Source: a virus
Length of the DNA: 38,798 nt
Direction: 5' to 3' (one strand)
Virus record (IMG/VR): IMGVR_UViG_3300042922_000556
Coordinates: 1-38,798 of that record
Part shown: piece after piece, positions 14,447 through 21,721 of the stretch
Numbering within the stretch: the stretch's first letter is position 1
Layout: each line of letters opens with the position of its first letter
Notes under the pieces: model-generated
What the model was told of the DNA's origin: nothing
What the model saw: the letters and a program-made list of their open reading frames with translations, nothing else
Database searches by the model: none
Translations under genes and position numbers: made by a program

Positions 14447-14884
14447 CTATTGCCAATATGATCCGGTATATGTATCTATTGATATACCAGAATATGAATA
14501 TATTAAAACTTGGTAAGTCTTTGCAGTTGACTGTGGTAGAATTTCATGTGTAAGCCAATTGGCTGTTACACTTTCATTATATACAATGCCAGTGTCCGAT
14601 GAAATTACCATCCGGAAAGTACCTGTTTGACCGTTAATTAACATACAATCGATTGAAAATGTATTTCCTGCTGGTACATACCAACGACCATCACTAGTTG
14701 TTGTATCCTGCAAAATAGTAGAATGGCCACTCTCCAAATAGTATGGAGGCTGATATTCGAATACTTTTGTACCTGGTACATTAATAACTAAAACTGGTGT
14801 TGATGCTGCAAGTGCAGTAGACGGAGCACTAACTAGCATTACGAGAAACATTAAAGCTGCAATTCTTGTAAACATTTTTTTCAT
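14447..14884 (-). CDS. Small secreted protein (possible lysogenic-conversion cargo)
   Basis: 145 aa from ATG 14884 with AAAGGTGG upstream. A signal peptide is clear: KK near the start, a hydrophobic core (IAALMFLVMLVSAP), then a likely cut after ALA or ALAA near residue 24. The mature protein is about 120 aa, rich in Ser, Thr and Tyr, beta-like, with one Cys, ending GSYWQ. No family recognised. It is opposite to the phage operon, has its own terminator, and is followed by another minus-strand gene: a typical moron arrangement. Confidence 0.75.
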   Translation of the reverse strand: MKKMFTRIAALMFLVMLVSAPSTALAASTPVLVINVPGTKVFEYQPPYYLESGHSTILQDTTTSDGRWYVPAGNTFSIDCMLINGQTGTFRMVISSDTGIVYNESVTANWLTHEILPQSTAKTYQVLIYSYSGISIDTYTGSYWQ

Positions 14885-15070
14885 TGTAAATACCACCTTT
14901 CTTTTTGACTCTTATAAAAGAGCATATGATTGATGACTACGTTACAACAAAATAATACAATAATTGACAGTAATATACAAGTTAATAATTGCCAAATATG
15001 ATTGTAAGAAATATACAAATATATCAAAAAATGTAAATGTTTGTCGAATAAACAAAGTACTAAAAGCAAA
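14885..15070. other. AT-rich spacer between two minus-strand genes
   Basis: No coding sequence is supported. On the minus strand it should hold the promoter of the secreted protein gene, but only weak -10-like sequences (for example TACAAT, complement of 15001-15006) were found, with no good -35. A TTGACA at about 14974 faces the plus strand without a matching -10. Confidence 0.3.
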
Positions 15071-15355
15071 CTATAAACCCATCACCCACTTAGTATTAAT
15101 CACATCAAAGCATAACACTATGTCATTCCGGTACCCGTAAGCTAAATAGGTACAATAAAAGGTCTTAACCATATGCTTATCCTTAATAGCCTTGATGGTA
15201 TCGACTTTAAACTTGAATATCTCGCTGTTATCATCTTCAACGCAAAAATACCTCGGGATGAGATCGCCAATAGTATTAAAGGCTGCTATTACAGCTACAG
15301 GGTGGCCTTGGGGATATCTGATTGTTGGGCTGTGGTCAGGTTTTAGGAATGGCAT
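15071..15355 (-). CDS. Hypothetical accessory protein with its own promoter
   Basis: 94 aa from ATG 15355, chosen because GAGGTGA sits six bases upstream; a longer reading from 15430 has no ribosome site. The protein is globular and mixed alpha/beta (contains IRYPQGHPVAVIAAFN and YCTYLAYGYRNDIVLCFDVI). No family recognised. A strong sigma-A-like promoter (15386-15414) lies immediately upstream, so it can be expressed in the lysogen. No terminator was seen between it and the secreted protein gene, so the two may be cotranscribed. Confidence 0.65.
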   Translation of the reverse strand: MPFLKPDHSPTIRYPQGHPVAVIAAFNTIGDLIPRYFCVEDDNSEIFKFKVDTIKAIKDKHMVKTFYCTYLAYGYRNDIVLCFDVINTKWVMGL

Positions 15356-15385
15356 AGGATTCACCTCATAAAAGTTAGTGAGATT

Positions 15386-15414
15386 ATTATAGAACGTTTG
15401 TTTGGATTTTTCAA
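15386..15414 (-). promoter_or_regulatory. Strong sigma-A-like minus-strand promoter
   Basis: Complement of 15409-15414 is TTGAAA and complement of 15386-15391 is TATAAT, with a 17-base spacer. It drives the accessory gene starting at 15355. Confidence 0.75.
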
Positions 15415-15455
15415 TGGAAAGTAGTAGCAAATTAAGATTTAGCGGAGGTAAAAAA

Positions 15456-15584
15456 ATGAAAATAATTGAAACGATATTATCAATACCGATAATTATAATT
15501 TATTTATGTTCTTTGGGAATGTTAAGTTTTAATATAAAATTTCCAAGTGGAAACACGCTTGAATTAGATGGTTGGTTAATGTAA
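15456..15584 (+). CDS. 42-aa small membrane peptide
   Basis: Starts at ATG 15456 behind GCGGAGGT. Residues 1-25 are almost entirely hydrophobic (ILSIPIIIIYLCSLGML), predicting one membrane span, then a short polar tail ending DGWLM. It could be an independent toxin-like or regulatory peptide. No family recognised. Confidence 0.5.
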   Translation: MKIIETILSIPIIIIYLCSLGMLSFNIKFPSGNTLELDGWLM

Positions 15585-15616
15585 CTAAACTATAATTCAT
15601 CCCTGAAGGAAGCCAA

Positions 15617-15721
15617 GTGTGTATAAGTTGTATGACTGGATGTGTCGGGTGTAACTGGGATGATAAAATTAATTGTGATGCCTGCAGAGGGCAGAATGGA
15701 GATAAGAAGGATGAACAGTAA
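15617..15721 (+). CDS. 34-aa Cys-rich mini-protein
   Basis: GTG 15617 with AAGGA upstream. It contains six cysteines as three CxxC pairs (CISC, CVGC and CDAC), a compact zinc-binding pattern, and ends KKDEQ. Position just ahead of the late regulator and the cysteine spacing are the only support. Another ATG at 15711 gives only 11 residues and is ignored. Confidence 0.4.
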   Translation: MCISCMTGCVGCNWDDKINCDACRGQNGDKKDEQ

Positions 15722-15757
15722 GGAATTAGTAGAACAGGCAGGATAAGGGGTGATTAG

Positions 15758-16201
15758 GTGACAAAAGATATACTAGCACAGTATTGCGACTTGAAAGAAG
15801 AGGTTAAAGACCTTCGGAATAGAATTGACCATCTGGAAAAACAAATTAAACGGATAGAGGACGATGGAATAGTTACAGATTCTGTTACCTGTGGAAAGAA
15901 AGGAAAAAAGCCTCTAGGCACTGTTAAAATATCAGGGTTTCCCAATGCCGAATATAGCCATAAAAAAACAAGGCTATATCTCAATAAAGCTCAACTCGAA
16001 AATGCAGAATTCGAGCTACTTGAGACCACGAGCGAAATCGAGGATTACATACAGTCTCTTACCGATAGTAGGATGAGACGGATTATCAGACATAGGTTTG
16101 TAGATAACTTAACATGGTACCAAGTAGCTATGAAGATGGGTGGGAAGACTACTGAAGAAAGTGTCAAGAAGGAGTTTCAAAGATTTATGACGGAAAAATA
16201 A
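15758..16201 (+). CDS. ArpU/RinA-type late transcription regulator (DUF1492-like)
   Basis: 147 aa from GTG 15758 (GGGGTGA upstream). It has an N-terminal coiled coil (residues 8-36, DLKEEVKDLRNRIDHLEKQI), a middle SGFPNAEYSHKKTRLYL, then a sigma-70-region-4-like HTH (SRMRRIIRHRFVDNLTWYQV, ending EFQRFMTEK). This class of phage protein switches on the late genes. Downstream are TTGTCC repeats that look like its target promoter, and the terminase follows after a non-coding and accessory stretch. Confidence 0.85.
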   Translation: MTKDILAQYCDLKEEVKDLRNRIDHLEKQIKRIEDDGIVTDSVTCGKKGKKPLGTVKISGFPNAEYSHKKTRLYLNKAQLENAEFELLETTSEIEDYIQSLTDSRMRRIIRHRFVDNLTWYQVAMKMGGKTTEESVKKEFQRFMTEK

Positions 16202-16204
16202 TAT

Positions 16205-16233
16205 TTGTCCTACTTGTCCCGATAATCTATGTT
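16205..16233 (+). promoter_or_regulatory. Candidate late promoter with tandem TTGTCC
   Basis: TTGTCC at 16205-16210, 17 bases, TATGTT at 16228-16233. A second TTGTCC starts nine bases after the first (16214-16219). It lies four bases behind the late regulator gene, a common place for the promoter these regulators activate. Confidence 0.5.
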
Positions 16234-16536
16234 ATCATTCAACCTAGGAAAGTTGTCAGAGATGACGACCTCCGTTGGCTGTACGGTGTCAAAGCCGGCA
16301 GCTGATTAAACCGATTTTCTATTATTCTTTGTTCCGGTTTTCAATATAGAAAAGAATGACGTGTATCTGACTGCGCGAGAATCATGTCAGAGGATTTTAC
16401 GGAATGTAGAGTTTGACCAAAACAAACTAGCATGAGGATTGTTATTGCTTCTCGAGATCTCGTAAAACAGATGAAGCATCGTTTAGCCTTTGCATTAAAT
16501 GGTTTCGCGTGAACGATATCATGGAAAATAACGTTT
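16234..16536. other. Non-coding stretch with inverted repeats (possible cos/packaging region)
   Basis: No gene is supported. Visible structure: GCCGGC at 16294; an 8-bp inverted repeat TTTTCTAT (16315-16322) / ATAGAAAA (16346-16353); AGTTTG (16410-16415) / CAAACT (16423-16428); and CGAGATCTCG near 16453. The location just upstream of the terminase block is where cos or pac sites are often found in siphophages. That role is inferred. Confidence 0.4.
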
Positions 16537-16616
16537 GGAATTGTAGCTCAATGGGCAGAGCACTGGCGCGCGCACAACAAGTACAGTGTATGCAGGTTCG
16601 ACTCCTGCCGGTTCCA
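16537..16616 (+). tRNA. tRNA-like sequence with an abnormal anticodon arm
   Basis: Eighty bases read as a cloverleaf except in the middle. Acceptor arm GGAATTG pairs with CGGTTCC (seven pairs, two G-U), followed by A as discriminator. D arm is GCTC-AATGGGCA-GAGC. T arm is GCAGG-TTCGACT-CCTGC with a standard TTCGA loop. Between D and T arms are 30 bases; the best stem is ACTG/CAGT with an 18-base loop, so no normal 7-base anticodon loop forms and no anticodon can be assigned. It could be a degenerate or inserted-into phage tRNA, or a tRNA mimic. CCA is not encoded beyond CCA-like TTCCA. Confidence 0.45.
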
Positions 16617-16639
16617 TTCCCTCACTCCCCCCGAGGGAA
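16617..16639. repeat. Hairpin directly after the tRNA-like sequence
   Basis: TTCCCTC (16617-16623) and GAGGGAA (16633-16639) are perfectly complementary around a 9-base C-rich loop. No U-tract follows, so it may be a processing or stability element. A second inverted repeat, AAGGCATTC / GAGTGCCTT, follows at about 16669-16702. Confidence 0.5.
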
Positions 16640-16780
16640 CCTCAAATACTTATACTCCCCAATAAGAAAGGCATTCAGAAAATTACTAAGTACGAGTGCC
16701 TTCTTGACAAAATATTACTTCCCTATTGAATATTATGGTAAATAGTGGTAGTCTTTGTAATAAGAGAGGGGGTGTATGTT

Positions 16781-16966
16781 ATGGCATACGTTTATAAAGA
16801 TCTTGATGGTAAAGAACACGAATTGTATAAGGATTTAGTGGCTGAAGAATTGATAAACATAACTACTGGAGATGTAACGGGTTACAGAACCACATTCGGA
16901 ATGAGCGAATATAGAATATCGAAAGAGACATACGAAGCCATTGCGAGATTACGTGGCAAGAAATAA
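16781..16966 (+). CDS. Hypothetical protein
   Basis: 61 aa from ATG 16781 behind GAGGGGGTG; a longer reading from 16745 lacks a ribosome site. Mixed alpha/beta with an N-terminal hairpin (VYKDLDGKEHELYKDLV) and a charged C-terminus RLRGKK. A terminator follows immediately. A TTGACA at 16704 lies upstream without a good -10. No family recognised. Confidence 0.6.
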   Translation: MAYVYKDLDGKEHELYKDLVAEELINITTGDVTGYRTTFGMSEYRISKETYEAIARLRGKK

Positions 16967-16975
16967 AAATAATCA

Positions 16976-17000
16976 GAGCATCCTTCGGGGTGCTTTTCTT
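16976..17000 (+). terminator. Rho-independent terminator
   Basis: AGCATCC-TTCG-GGGTGCT stem-loop (one G-U pair, UUCG-type loop) followed by TTTTCTT, ten bases past the stop of the preceding gene. Confidence 0.8.
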
Positions 17001-17020
17001 ATGCCCTCTCAACAACCTTA

Positions 17021-17049
17021 TTGCGGAATTACGTATTTAAGTGTATAAT
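17021..17049 (+). promoter_or_regulatory. Promoter of the DUF7666-like gene
   Basis: TTGCGG at 17021-17026, 17-base spacer, perfect TATAAT at 17044-17049. It lies between a terminator and the ATG at 17075. Confidence 0.6.
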
Positions 17050-17074
17050 AATGGAAAAAGCATGGGGGTTACAT

Positions 17075-17569
17075 ATGATAAAAGCAGTGAGATTAAATTA
17101 TCAGCCTAAAGACGGCGCTCTAAAATTCGAGGTAGGAAAAGAGTATGAATCAGAAAATGGATTTCATTATTGTGAATGTGCTTTTAATACTTTAGAATTT
17201 GAACCATTTGAAAATCCTTTAAAGACTAGATATTTAGAAATAGAACCCTTAGATGACATATGCGATATCGGTGGCAATACGTATTTTTCTAGTCATATAA
17301 AGGTTATTCGAGAAGTAGATAAAATGGAGCTTTGCCAAGCCGAACCTAATTTTAAATTAAGATATGATTATTATTCTGAATTAAGTCAAAAGGCCTTTGA
17401 TAAAATTAAATTAGAAATGGACATTAATAGAAAAATGAGTGATATGAAATTTGAAGCAAAAATGAGAAGATTAAAAAAAATGATTCCCATAGCCTTAATT
17501 CCCGTAATTCTTGTATTATTATATGCTTTGATACCATTAATCTTGGTAAAAATGGGAATATTGCCGTGA
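17075..17569 (+). CDS. DUF7666-like protein with C-terminal membrane anchor
   Basis: 164 aa from ATG 17075 (GGGGGT upstream). Residues about 10-85 follow the DUF7666 pattern: basic start, FEVGKEYESENGFHYCE, then RYLEIEP and SSHIKVIREV. A charged helical linker follows, and the last 30 residues contain a strong membrane span (IALIPVILVLLYALIPLILV). It has its own promoter and is flanked by terminators on both sides, so it is an independent cargo gene placed just before the terminase. The DUF has no assigned function; membrane location suggests superinfection exclusion or host modification, which is only a guess. Confidence 0.65.
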   Translation: MIKAVRLNYQPKDGALKFEVGKEYESENGFHYCECAFNTLEFEPFENPLKTRYLEIEPLDDICDIGGNTYFSSHIKVIREVDKMELCQAEPNFKLRYDYYSELSQKAFDKIKLEMDINRKMSDMKFEAKMRRLKKMIPIALIPVILVLLYALIPLILVKMGILP

Positions 17570-17598
17570 TAAATGAAAATTATATATAACAGTTACTT

Positions 17599-17628
17599 AA
17601 GCCTATAACTTCGGTTACGGGCTTTTCT
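17599..17628 (+). terminator. Rho-independent terminator
   Basis: AAGCC (17599-17603) pairs with GGCTT (17620-17624), with an inner TAAC-TTCG-GTTA helix, then TTCTTA. It closes the DUF7666-like transcription unit. Confidence 0.7.
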
Positions 17629-17667
17629 TATACCCCAAAACAAACGAATAGAGGTGGTGATGCATTA

Positions 17668-18246
17668 ATGTTAACCGATAAACAAAAGTTATTTGCAGAT
17701 GAATATCTAATAGACCTTAATGCCACCAGAGCATATAGGGCAGTCTATAAGAATGTAAAGAGTGATGAAGTAGCAGCTGCAGCCAGTGCCAGATTGTTAA
17801 GAAATGTTAAGGTTGCTGAGTATATCGAACAGAGAATGAAGGATCGTTCCAAGCGGACTGAAATAACACAGGATTTCGTGCTGAATGAGCTGTTCGCTAT
17901 TGCAAAAGCTAAGGGTACAGATTTCGCTCAGATCGTTGAAGAGAAGATAATACAAAACGGTCATTACATAATAGATCCCGATACTGGTCAGATGAAAACG
18001 CTACAGGTTGTAAAGGTGACACCCACTGATAAGCTTTCAGAGGATAAGCAGAAAGCTATTGCCGGTATTAAAGAAGGTAAATATGGTATAGAAGTCAGTA
18101 CATGCGATAAGGTAAGGGCACTGGAGCTCCTCGGTAAGCATCTAGGTATGTTCAAGGATAAGGTTGAAGTTAGCGGACAATTAGACACTGGCACAGAGAA
18201 GCTTAATAGTATTCTAGATCAGATAAAGAAGCATCGAGGTGGTTAA
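17668..18246 (+). CDS. terS: Terminase small subunit
   Basis: A 192-aa protein of the Terminase_2 type. It begins MLTDKQKLFADEYLIDLNAT with the N-terminal HTH (residues about 5-55, including ATRAYRAVYKN and ARLLRNVKVAEYI). A middle oligomerisation region follows, and a basic tail ends IKKHRGG. It binds the packaging site on phage DNA and recruits the large subunit, encoded two bases downstream. GAGGTGGTGA is the ribosome site. Confidence 0.9.
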   Translation: MLTDKQKLFADEYLIDLNATRAYRAVYKNVKSDEVAAAASARLLRNVKVAEYIEQRMKDRSKRTEITQDFVLNELFAIAKAKGTDFAQIVEEKIIQNGHYIIDPDTGQMKTLQVVKVTPTDKLSEDKQKAIAGIKEGKYGIEVSTCDKVRALELLGKHLGMFKDKVEVSGQLDTGTEKLNSILDQIKKHRGG

Positions 18247-18248
18247 CC

Positions 18249-19619
18249 TTGGGTGAAGAATTTATATTATCTGATAAGTACTTGGATTTCATCGAATACA
18301 ATGCACCGGTTGAGTTTCTTGAAGGTACCACAGCGGCAGGTAAGACCACAGTAGGTGTATTTAAGTTTATGTTGAGGGTTGCAGAGAGCCGAAAGAAGAT
18401 ACATATCCTTTCCGGATTGGATCTTGGTACTATCGAGAAGAACATCATAAATAAAGACTTGGGTATCTGTGATGTATTTGGTGCCTTGGTTGAATATAAT
18501 AGCAGCGGTAAAGGGCAGCATTCCCTGCCCCATATCCTTTATCATACCGAAGATGGAGATAAGGTTATATATGTCCTTGGATATGACAACAAAAAGCGCT
18601 GGAAGAAAGCCTTAGGCGGTCAATACGGTTGCTTATTCATCGATGAGCTTAATATCGCTGATATGGAATTCGTAAGAGAGGCTGCCATGCGTTGTGACTA
18701 CCTGATAGGCACACTTAATCCGGATGATCCTAACCTTCCGGCTTATACCGAATACATTAATCACAGCCGACCGTTACCAGAATATAAAGATGATGCTCCA
18801 AGGGAGATCAATGATATGTTGAAAGAGGAACCGAAGCCCGGTTGGGTGCATTGGTTCTTTTCTTTTGCCCATAATGCGGGGTTATCCCGGGAGAAGAAAG
18901 ATCAGATCATTATGAACGTGCCGAAAGGTACGAAGCTGTATAAGAATAAAATTCAAGGCCTTCGAGGTAGAGCTACCGGCTTGATATTCTCTAACTTCAC
19001 CCATAAGCATAATGTGATTACAAAAGAAAAGGCAAAGCAGTTCAAATATGCATACTTTACAGCCGGTGTAGATACCTCTTATTCACAGGAAAGCCCTGAT
19101 ACGTTTGCATTCATATTCGAGGGCATTACTACAGATGGAAAGTGTGTAGTACTTAGTGAGGAAGTATATAACAATAAGGATCTGCAGATACCGCTGGCGC
19201 CCTCCGATATAGTGCCAAGACTGATAGACTTTCTAGAACGCAATCGGAAGGAATGGGGATTTGCAAGAGACGTATTCATAGATAATGCCGATCAGGCAAC
19301 AATCACAGAGCTGCTGAAGCACAAGCGTACTCATCCATGTCTGTATAACTTCCTGAATGCCTATAAGAAGATCACTATCATAGACCGTATTCATCTGCAG
19401 CTTGGCTGGATCAACTGCAATGATAAGGTCTATTATTATGTCCTGGAGACATGTAAGAACCATATTCATGAGTTAGAGACCTACTCATGGAAGGATGATA
19501 AGTACGAGCCTGAGGATGCAAATGATCATACAATCAATGCAGCTCAATACGGCTGGATACCATTTAAAACGAAGATAGGAGGAGTACAAAATGACACCAG
19601 TAAGAACCGAAACAACTAA
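18249..19619 (+). CDS. terL: Terminase large subunit
   Basis: 456 aa from TTG 18249 (AGGTGG upstream). ATPase part: Walker A EGTTAAGKTT at residues about 24-33 and Walker B CLFIDELN near 128-135. Nuclease part: acidic residues GVDTSYS near 272, FIDNADQ near 342 and DHTINAAQYG near 422, as in RNase H-like terminase nucleases. It translocates DNA into the prohead and cuts it. Length is normal for this family. It overlaps the next gene by 29 bases. Confidence 0.93.
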   Translation: MGEEFILSDKYLDFIEYNAPVEFLEGTTAAGKTTVGVFKFMLRVAESRKKIHILSGLDLGTIEKNIINKDLGICDVFGALVEYNSSGKGQHSLPHILYHTEDGDKVIYVLGYDNKKRWKKALGGQYGCLFIDELNIADMEFVREAAMRCDYLIGTLNPDDPNLPAYTEYINHSRPLPEYKDDAPREINDMLKEEPKPGWVHWFFSFAHNAGLSREKKDQIIMNVPKGTKLYKNKIQGLRGRATGLIFSNFTHKHNVITKEKAKQFKYAYFTAGVDTSYSQESPDTFAFIFEGITTDGKCVVLSEEVYNNKDLQIPLAPSDIVPRLIDFLERNRKEWGFARDVFIDNADQATITELLKHKRTHPCLYNFLNAYKKITIIDRIHLQLGWINCNDKVYYYVLETCKNHIHELETYSWKDDKYEPEDANDHTINAAQYGWIPFKTKIGGVQNDTSKNRNN

Positions 19620-19836
19620 TTGTATATTGAGGGGGAATACCCCGGATGTTATGGACCTTCCGGTTACCCAGTATGAAACGGATGACGGGATCCTCGCCAC
19701 GCAGAGTTGCTTTGAGCTGTCTGAAGAAGAGATTCGGGAAGTAATCAGATCAGGAAGGATATATTTTTCGCTTTACGGTAATGCTCATCCGCCTATTTGC
19801 CTTAGCACCACACCATTTGTAGAGGAGGTTAACTGA
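19591..19836 (+). CDS. Hypothetical protein between terminase and portal
   Basis: 81 aa from ATG 19591 with AGGAGG in the end of terL. It has an early Cys, a DLPVTQYETDD stretch, an amphipathic helix (SEEEIREVIRSGRIYFSLYG) and a short hydrophobic C-terminal part. Small proteins at this location occur in several clostridial siphophages. Function unknown. The last base overlaps the portal ATG. Confidence 0.65.
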   Translation: MTPVRTETTNCILRGNTPDVMDLPVTQYETDDGILATQSCFELSEEEIREVIRSGRIYFSLYGNAHPPICLSTTPFVEEVN

Positions 19837-21479
19837 TGGGATGGTTTAAGAACATGGTAATAAGACTATTAAAGATTACACCCGCTAAGGACCGTAAGAT
19901 AACAATTACAGAACCATTATCTTTTCAAGCAAATGTCCTTAAAAATCAACTGCTGTATCGTGGGGATCCTACTGAGATCGAACAGTTTTTTAAGGCCATT
20001 GCTATTGATGATGTATCAAAGTCAAGGTTTTGGGCATCAGTTCCTTATAATAGTGTCAGGAAGATACATTCCGGCATCGTGCAGATAGTCATCGACCGGC
20101 TTAAGGATATTGTGGTTTCAGATCTCGACAGCATTGACCTGGGCGAAGAAGGAGAAAAGACACCTCTTAAGGATCTATGGGAAGAAATAGCCAAAGATAA
20201 TGACTTCGAGGAGACACTAGGACAAGCTGTCCAAGGTGCCTTATCTTCCTCTGATGGAGCTTTTAAGATATCGGTCGATGAAATAAGCAAGTATCCCATT
20301 ATCGAGTTCTATGAGGCTGATTCAGTCGATTTTGTGTATAAGCGCGGCAGGTTGCAGGAGATATTGTTTTATACTACATACACCAAAGGTGATAAGGAAT
20401 ACCGACTGCAGGAAGCATACGGTAAAGGCTATGTGCATTATAAACTGTTTGATGACGCTGGGAAAGAAGTCTTGCTAACCACATTAGAAGAGACTAAGGT
20501 GTTGGTTGATGTTACCTTCTTGGGAGATTTCATCATGGCTGTACCTCTTAAAATCTTCTCCTCGAGTAAGTGGAAGGGAAGAGGCAAAGCCTTATTCGAT
20601 TCTAAGACAGATGACATTGATGCATTGGACGAAATAATCAGTCAATGGCTCGATGCTGTCCGGTCTGGTAGGGTTAAGAGATACATACCCGAGGATCTAA
20701 TTCCCAGAGATCCGAATACTGGGGCATTACTAGAAGCCAATCCTTTCGATAATCAGTTTATCAAGGTTGGTTCTTCCATGGCAGAGGATAATAAATCCAA
20801 GATAGATATATCTCAGCCTCAGATATCCTATGAGGCATATATGAGCTCATACTCGAACTTCCTTGATCTTGTTCTGCAGGGAATTATATCACCGGCTACG
20901 TTAGGCATCGATCTTAAAAAGACTGATAACGGTGAGGCGCAGAGGGAAAAAGAAAAAGTTACTCTTTATACCAGAGGACAGATAGTAAATGCTCTGAATA
21001 AGGTCATACCTCAGCTGGTGTCGGCTGTCTTGAGAACCTATGATACAATGCAGGAAAGAACACCAGGAGAAAATATAGCATCAGTTAAGTTTGGAGAGTA
21101 TGCTTCTCCTGGATTTGATACTACTGTTGAAGTCGTAGGCAAGGCTAAGACTTATGGTATCATGTCCACTGAGAAATGTGTTGATGAGCTTTACGGTGAC
21201 ACCATGACCGATGAGGAAAAAGCCGAAGAGGTTCTGCGGATTAAATCGGAGAACAGCATCGGTATGGAGGAACCAACGATTAAGGAAGATCTCGAAGTTG
21301 ATGATCCAGCATCCGCGGTATTAAATGGTGCTCAGATTACCAGCATGTTAGGTGTTGTGAAGTCGGTAGCATCTGGAGAGTTGACGCGTAATGCTGCCAT
21401 CAGTATCATTACATCGACATTGGGAGTATCCAGGGAGAATGCTGAACTGTTCATTGAGGAGCAGCAAGCTAAATTATAG
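19836..21479 (+). CDS. Phage portal protein (SPP1 gp6-like)
   Basis: 547 aa. The N-terminal region (LLYRGDPTEIEQFFKAIAID), a central beta region, and the stretch SSSKWKGRGKALFDSKTDDI followed by QWLDAVRSGRVKRYIPEDLI are typical of SPP1-type portals. A C-terminal crown-like helical region (NAAISIITSTLGVSRENAEL) completes it. The portal forms the dodecameric DNA gate at one capsid vertex. It sits between terminase and the minor capsid gene, as expected. Confidence 0.88.
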   Translation: MGWFKNMVIRLLKITPAKDRKITITEPLSFQANVLKNQLLYRGDPTEIEQFFKAIAIDDVSKSRFWASVPYNSVRKIHSGIVQIVIDRLKDIVVSDLDSIDLGEEGEKTPLKDLWEEIAKDNDFEETLGQAVQGALSSSDGAFKISVDEISKYPIIEFYEADSVDFVYKRGRLQEILFYTTYTKGDKEYRLQEAYGKGYVHYKLFDDAGKEVLLTTLEETKVLVDVTFLGDFIMAVPLKIFSSSKWKGRGKALFDSKTDDIDALDEIISQWLDAVRSGRVKRYIPEDLIPRDPNTGALLEANPFDNQFIKVGSSMAEDNKSKIDISQPQISYEAYMSSYSNFLDLVLQGIISPATLGIDLKKTDNGEAQREKEKVTLYTRGQIVNALNKVIPQLVSAVLRTYDTMQERTPGENIASVKFGEYASPGFDTTVEVVGKAKTYGIMSTEKCVDELYGDTMTDEEKAEEVLRIKSENSIGMEEPTIKEDLEVDDPASAVLNGAQITSMLGVVKSVASGELTRNAAISIITSTLGVSRENAELFIEEQQAKL

Positions 21480-21493
21480 GGGGGGTGTATGGA

Positions 21494-21721
21494 TTGAGTG
21501 ATAGTGTAAACAATAAATGCCTTGAAACGCTTATCAAAGAAGGAAATGTTGAAGCGGTTATGAGGCATTTTGACAGATTACAAAATTCTGTAGCGATAGA
21601 GCAACAGCGTTATCAAAATTGGGCAGCCGATCAGACCATAAAACTCAAGCAGCAGCTCACCGAGAAGGATGCGACAATAGCAGCATTAATAAAATGTATT
21701 CGCTTATTAGGCGGTGAGTAG
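21494..21721 (+). CDS. Hypothetical head-operon protein
   Basis: About 75 aa from TTG 21494, with a run of seven G (21479-21485) as ribosome site; GTG 21485 is an alternative that would overlap that run. It is almost entirely helical with a coiled-coil stretch (QTIKLKQQLTEKDATIAALI). It directly abuts the minor capsid gene. Function unknown. Confidence 0.6.
   Translation: MSDSVNNKCLETLIKEGNVEAVMRHFDRLQNSVAIEQQRYQNWAADQTIKLKQQLTEKDATIAALIKCIRLLGGE

Noticed and set aside
14940-15010. Plus-strand promoter from a TTGACA in the spacer
   Set aside because: No -10 box at 15-19 bases and no plus-strand gene nearby that it would serve.
16509-16745. Plus-strand ORF of 78 codons through the tRNA-like region
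   Set aside because: No ribosome site, it runs across tRNA arms and a hairpin, and its sequence has no protein-like pattern.
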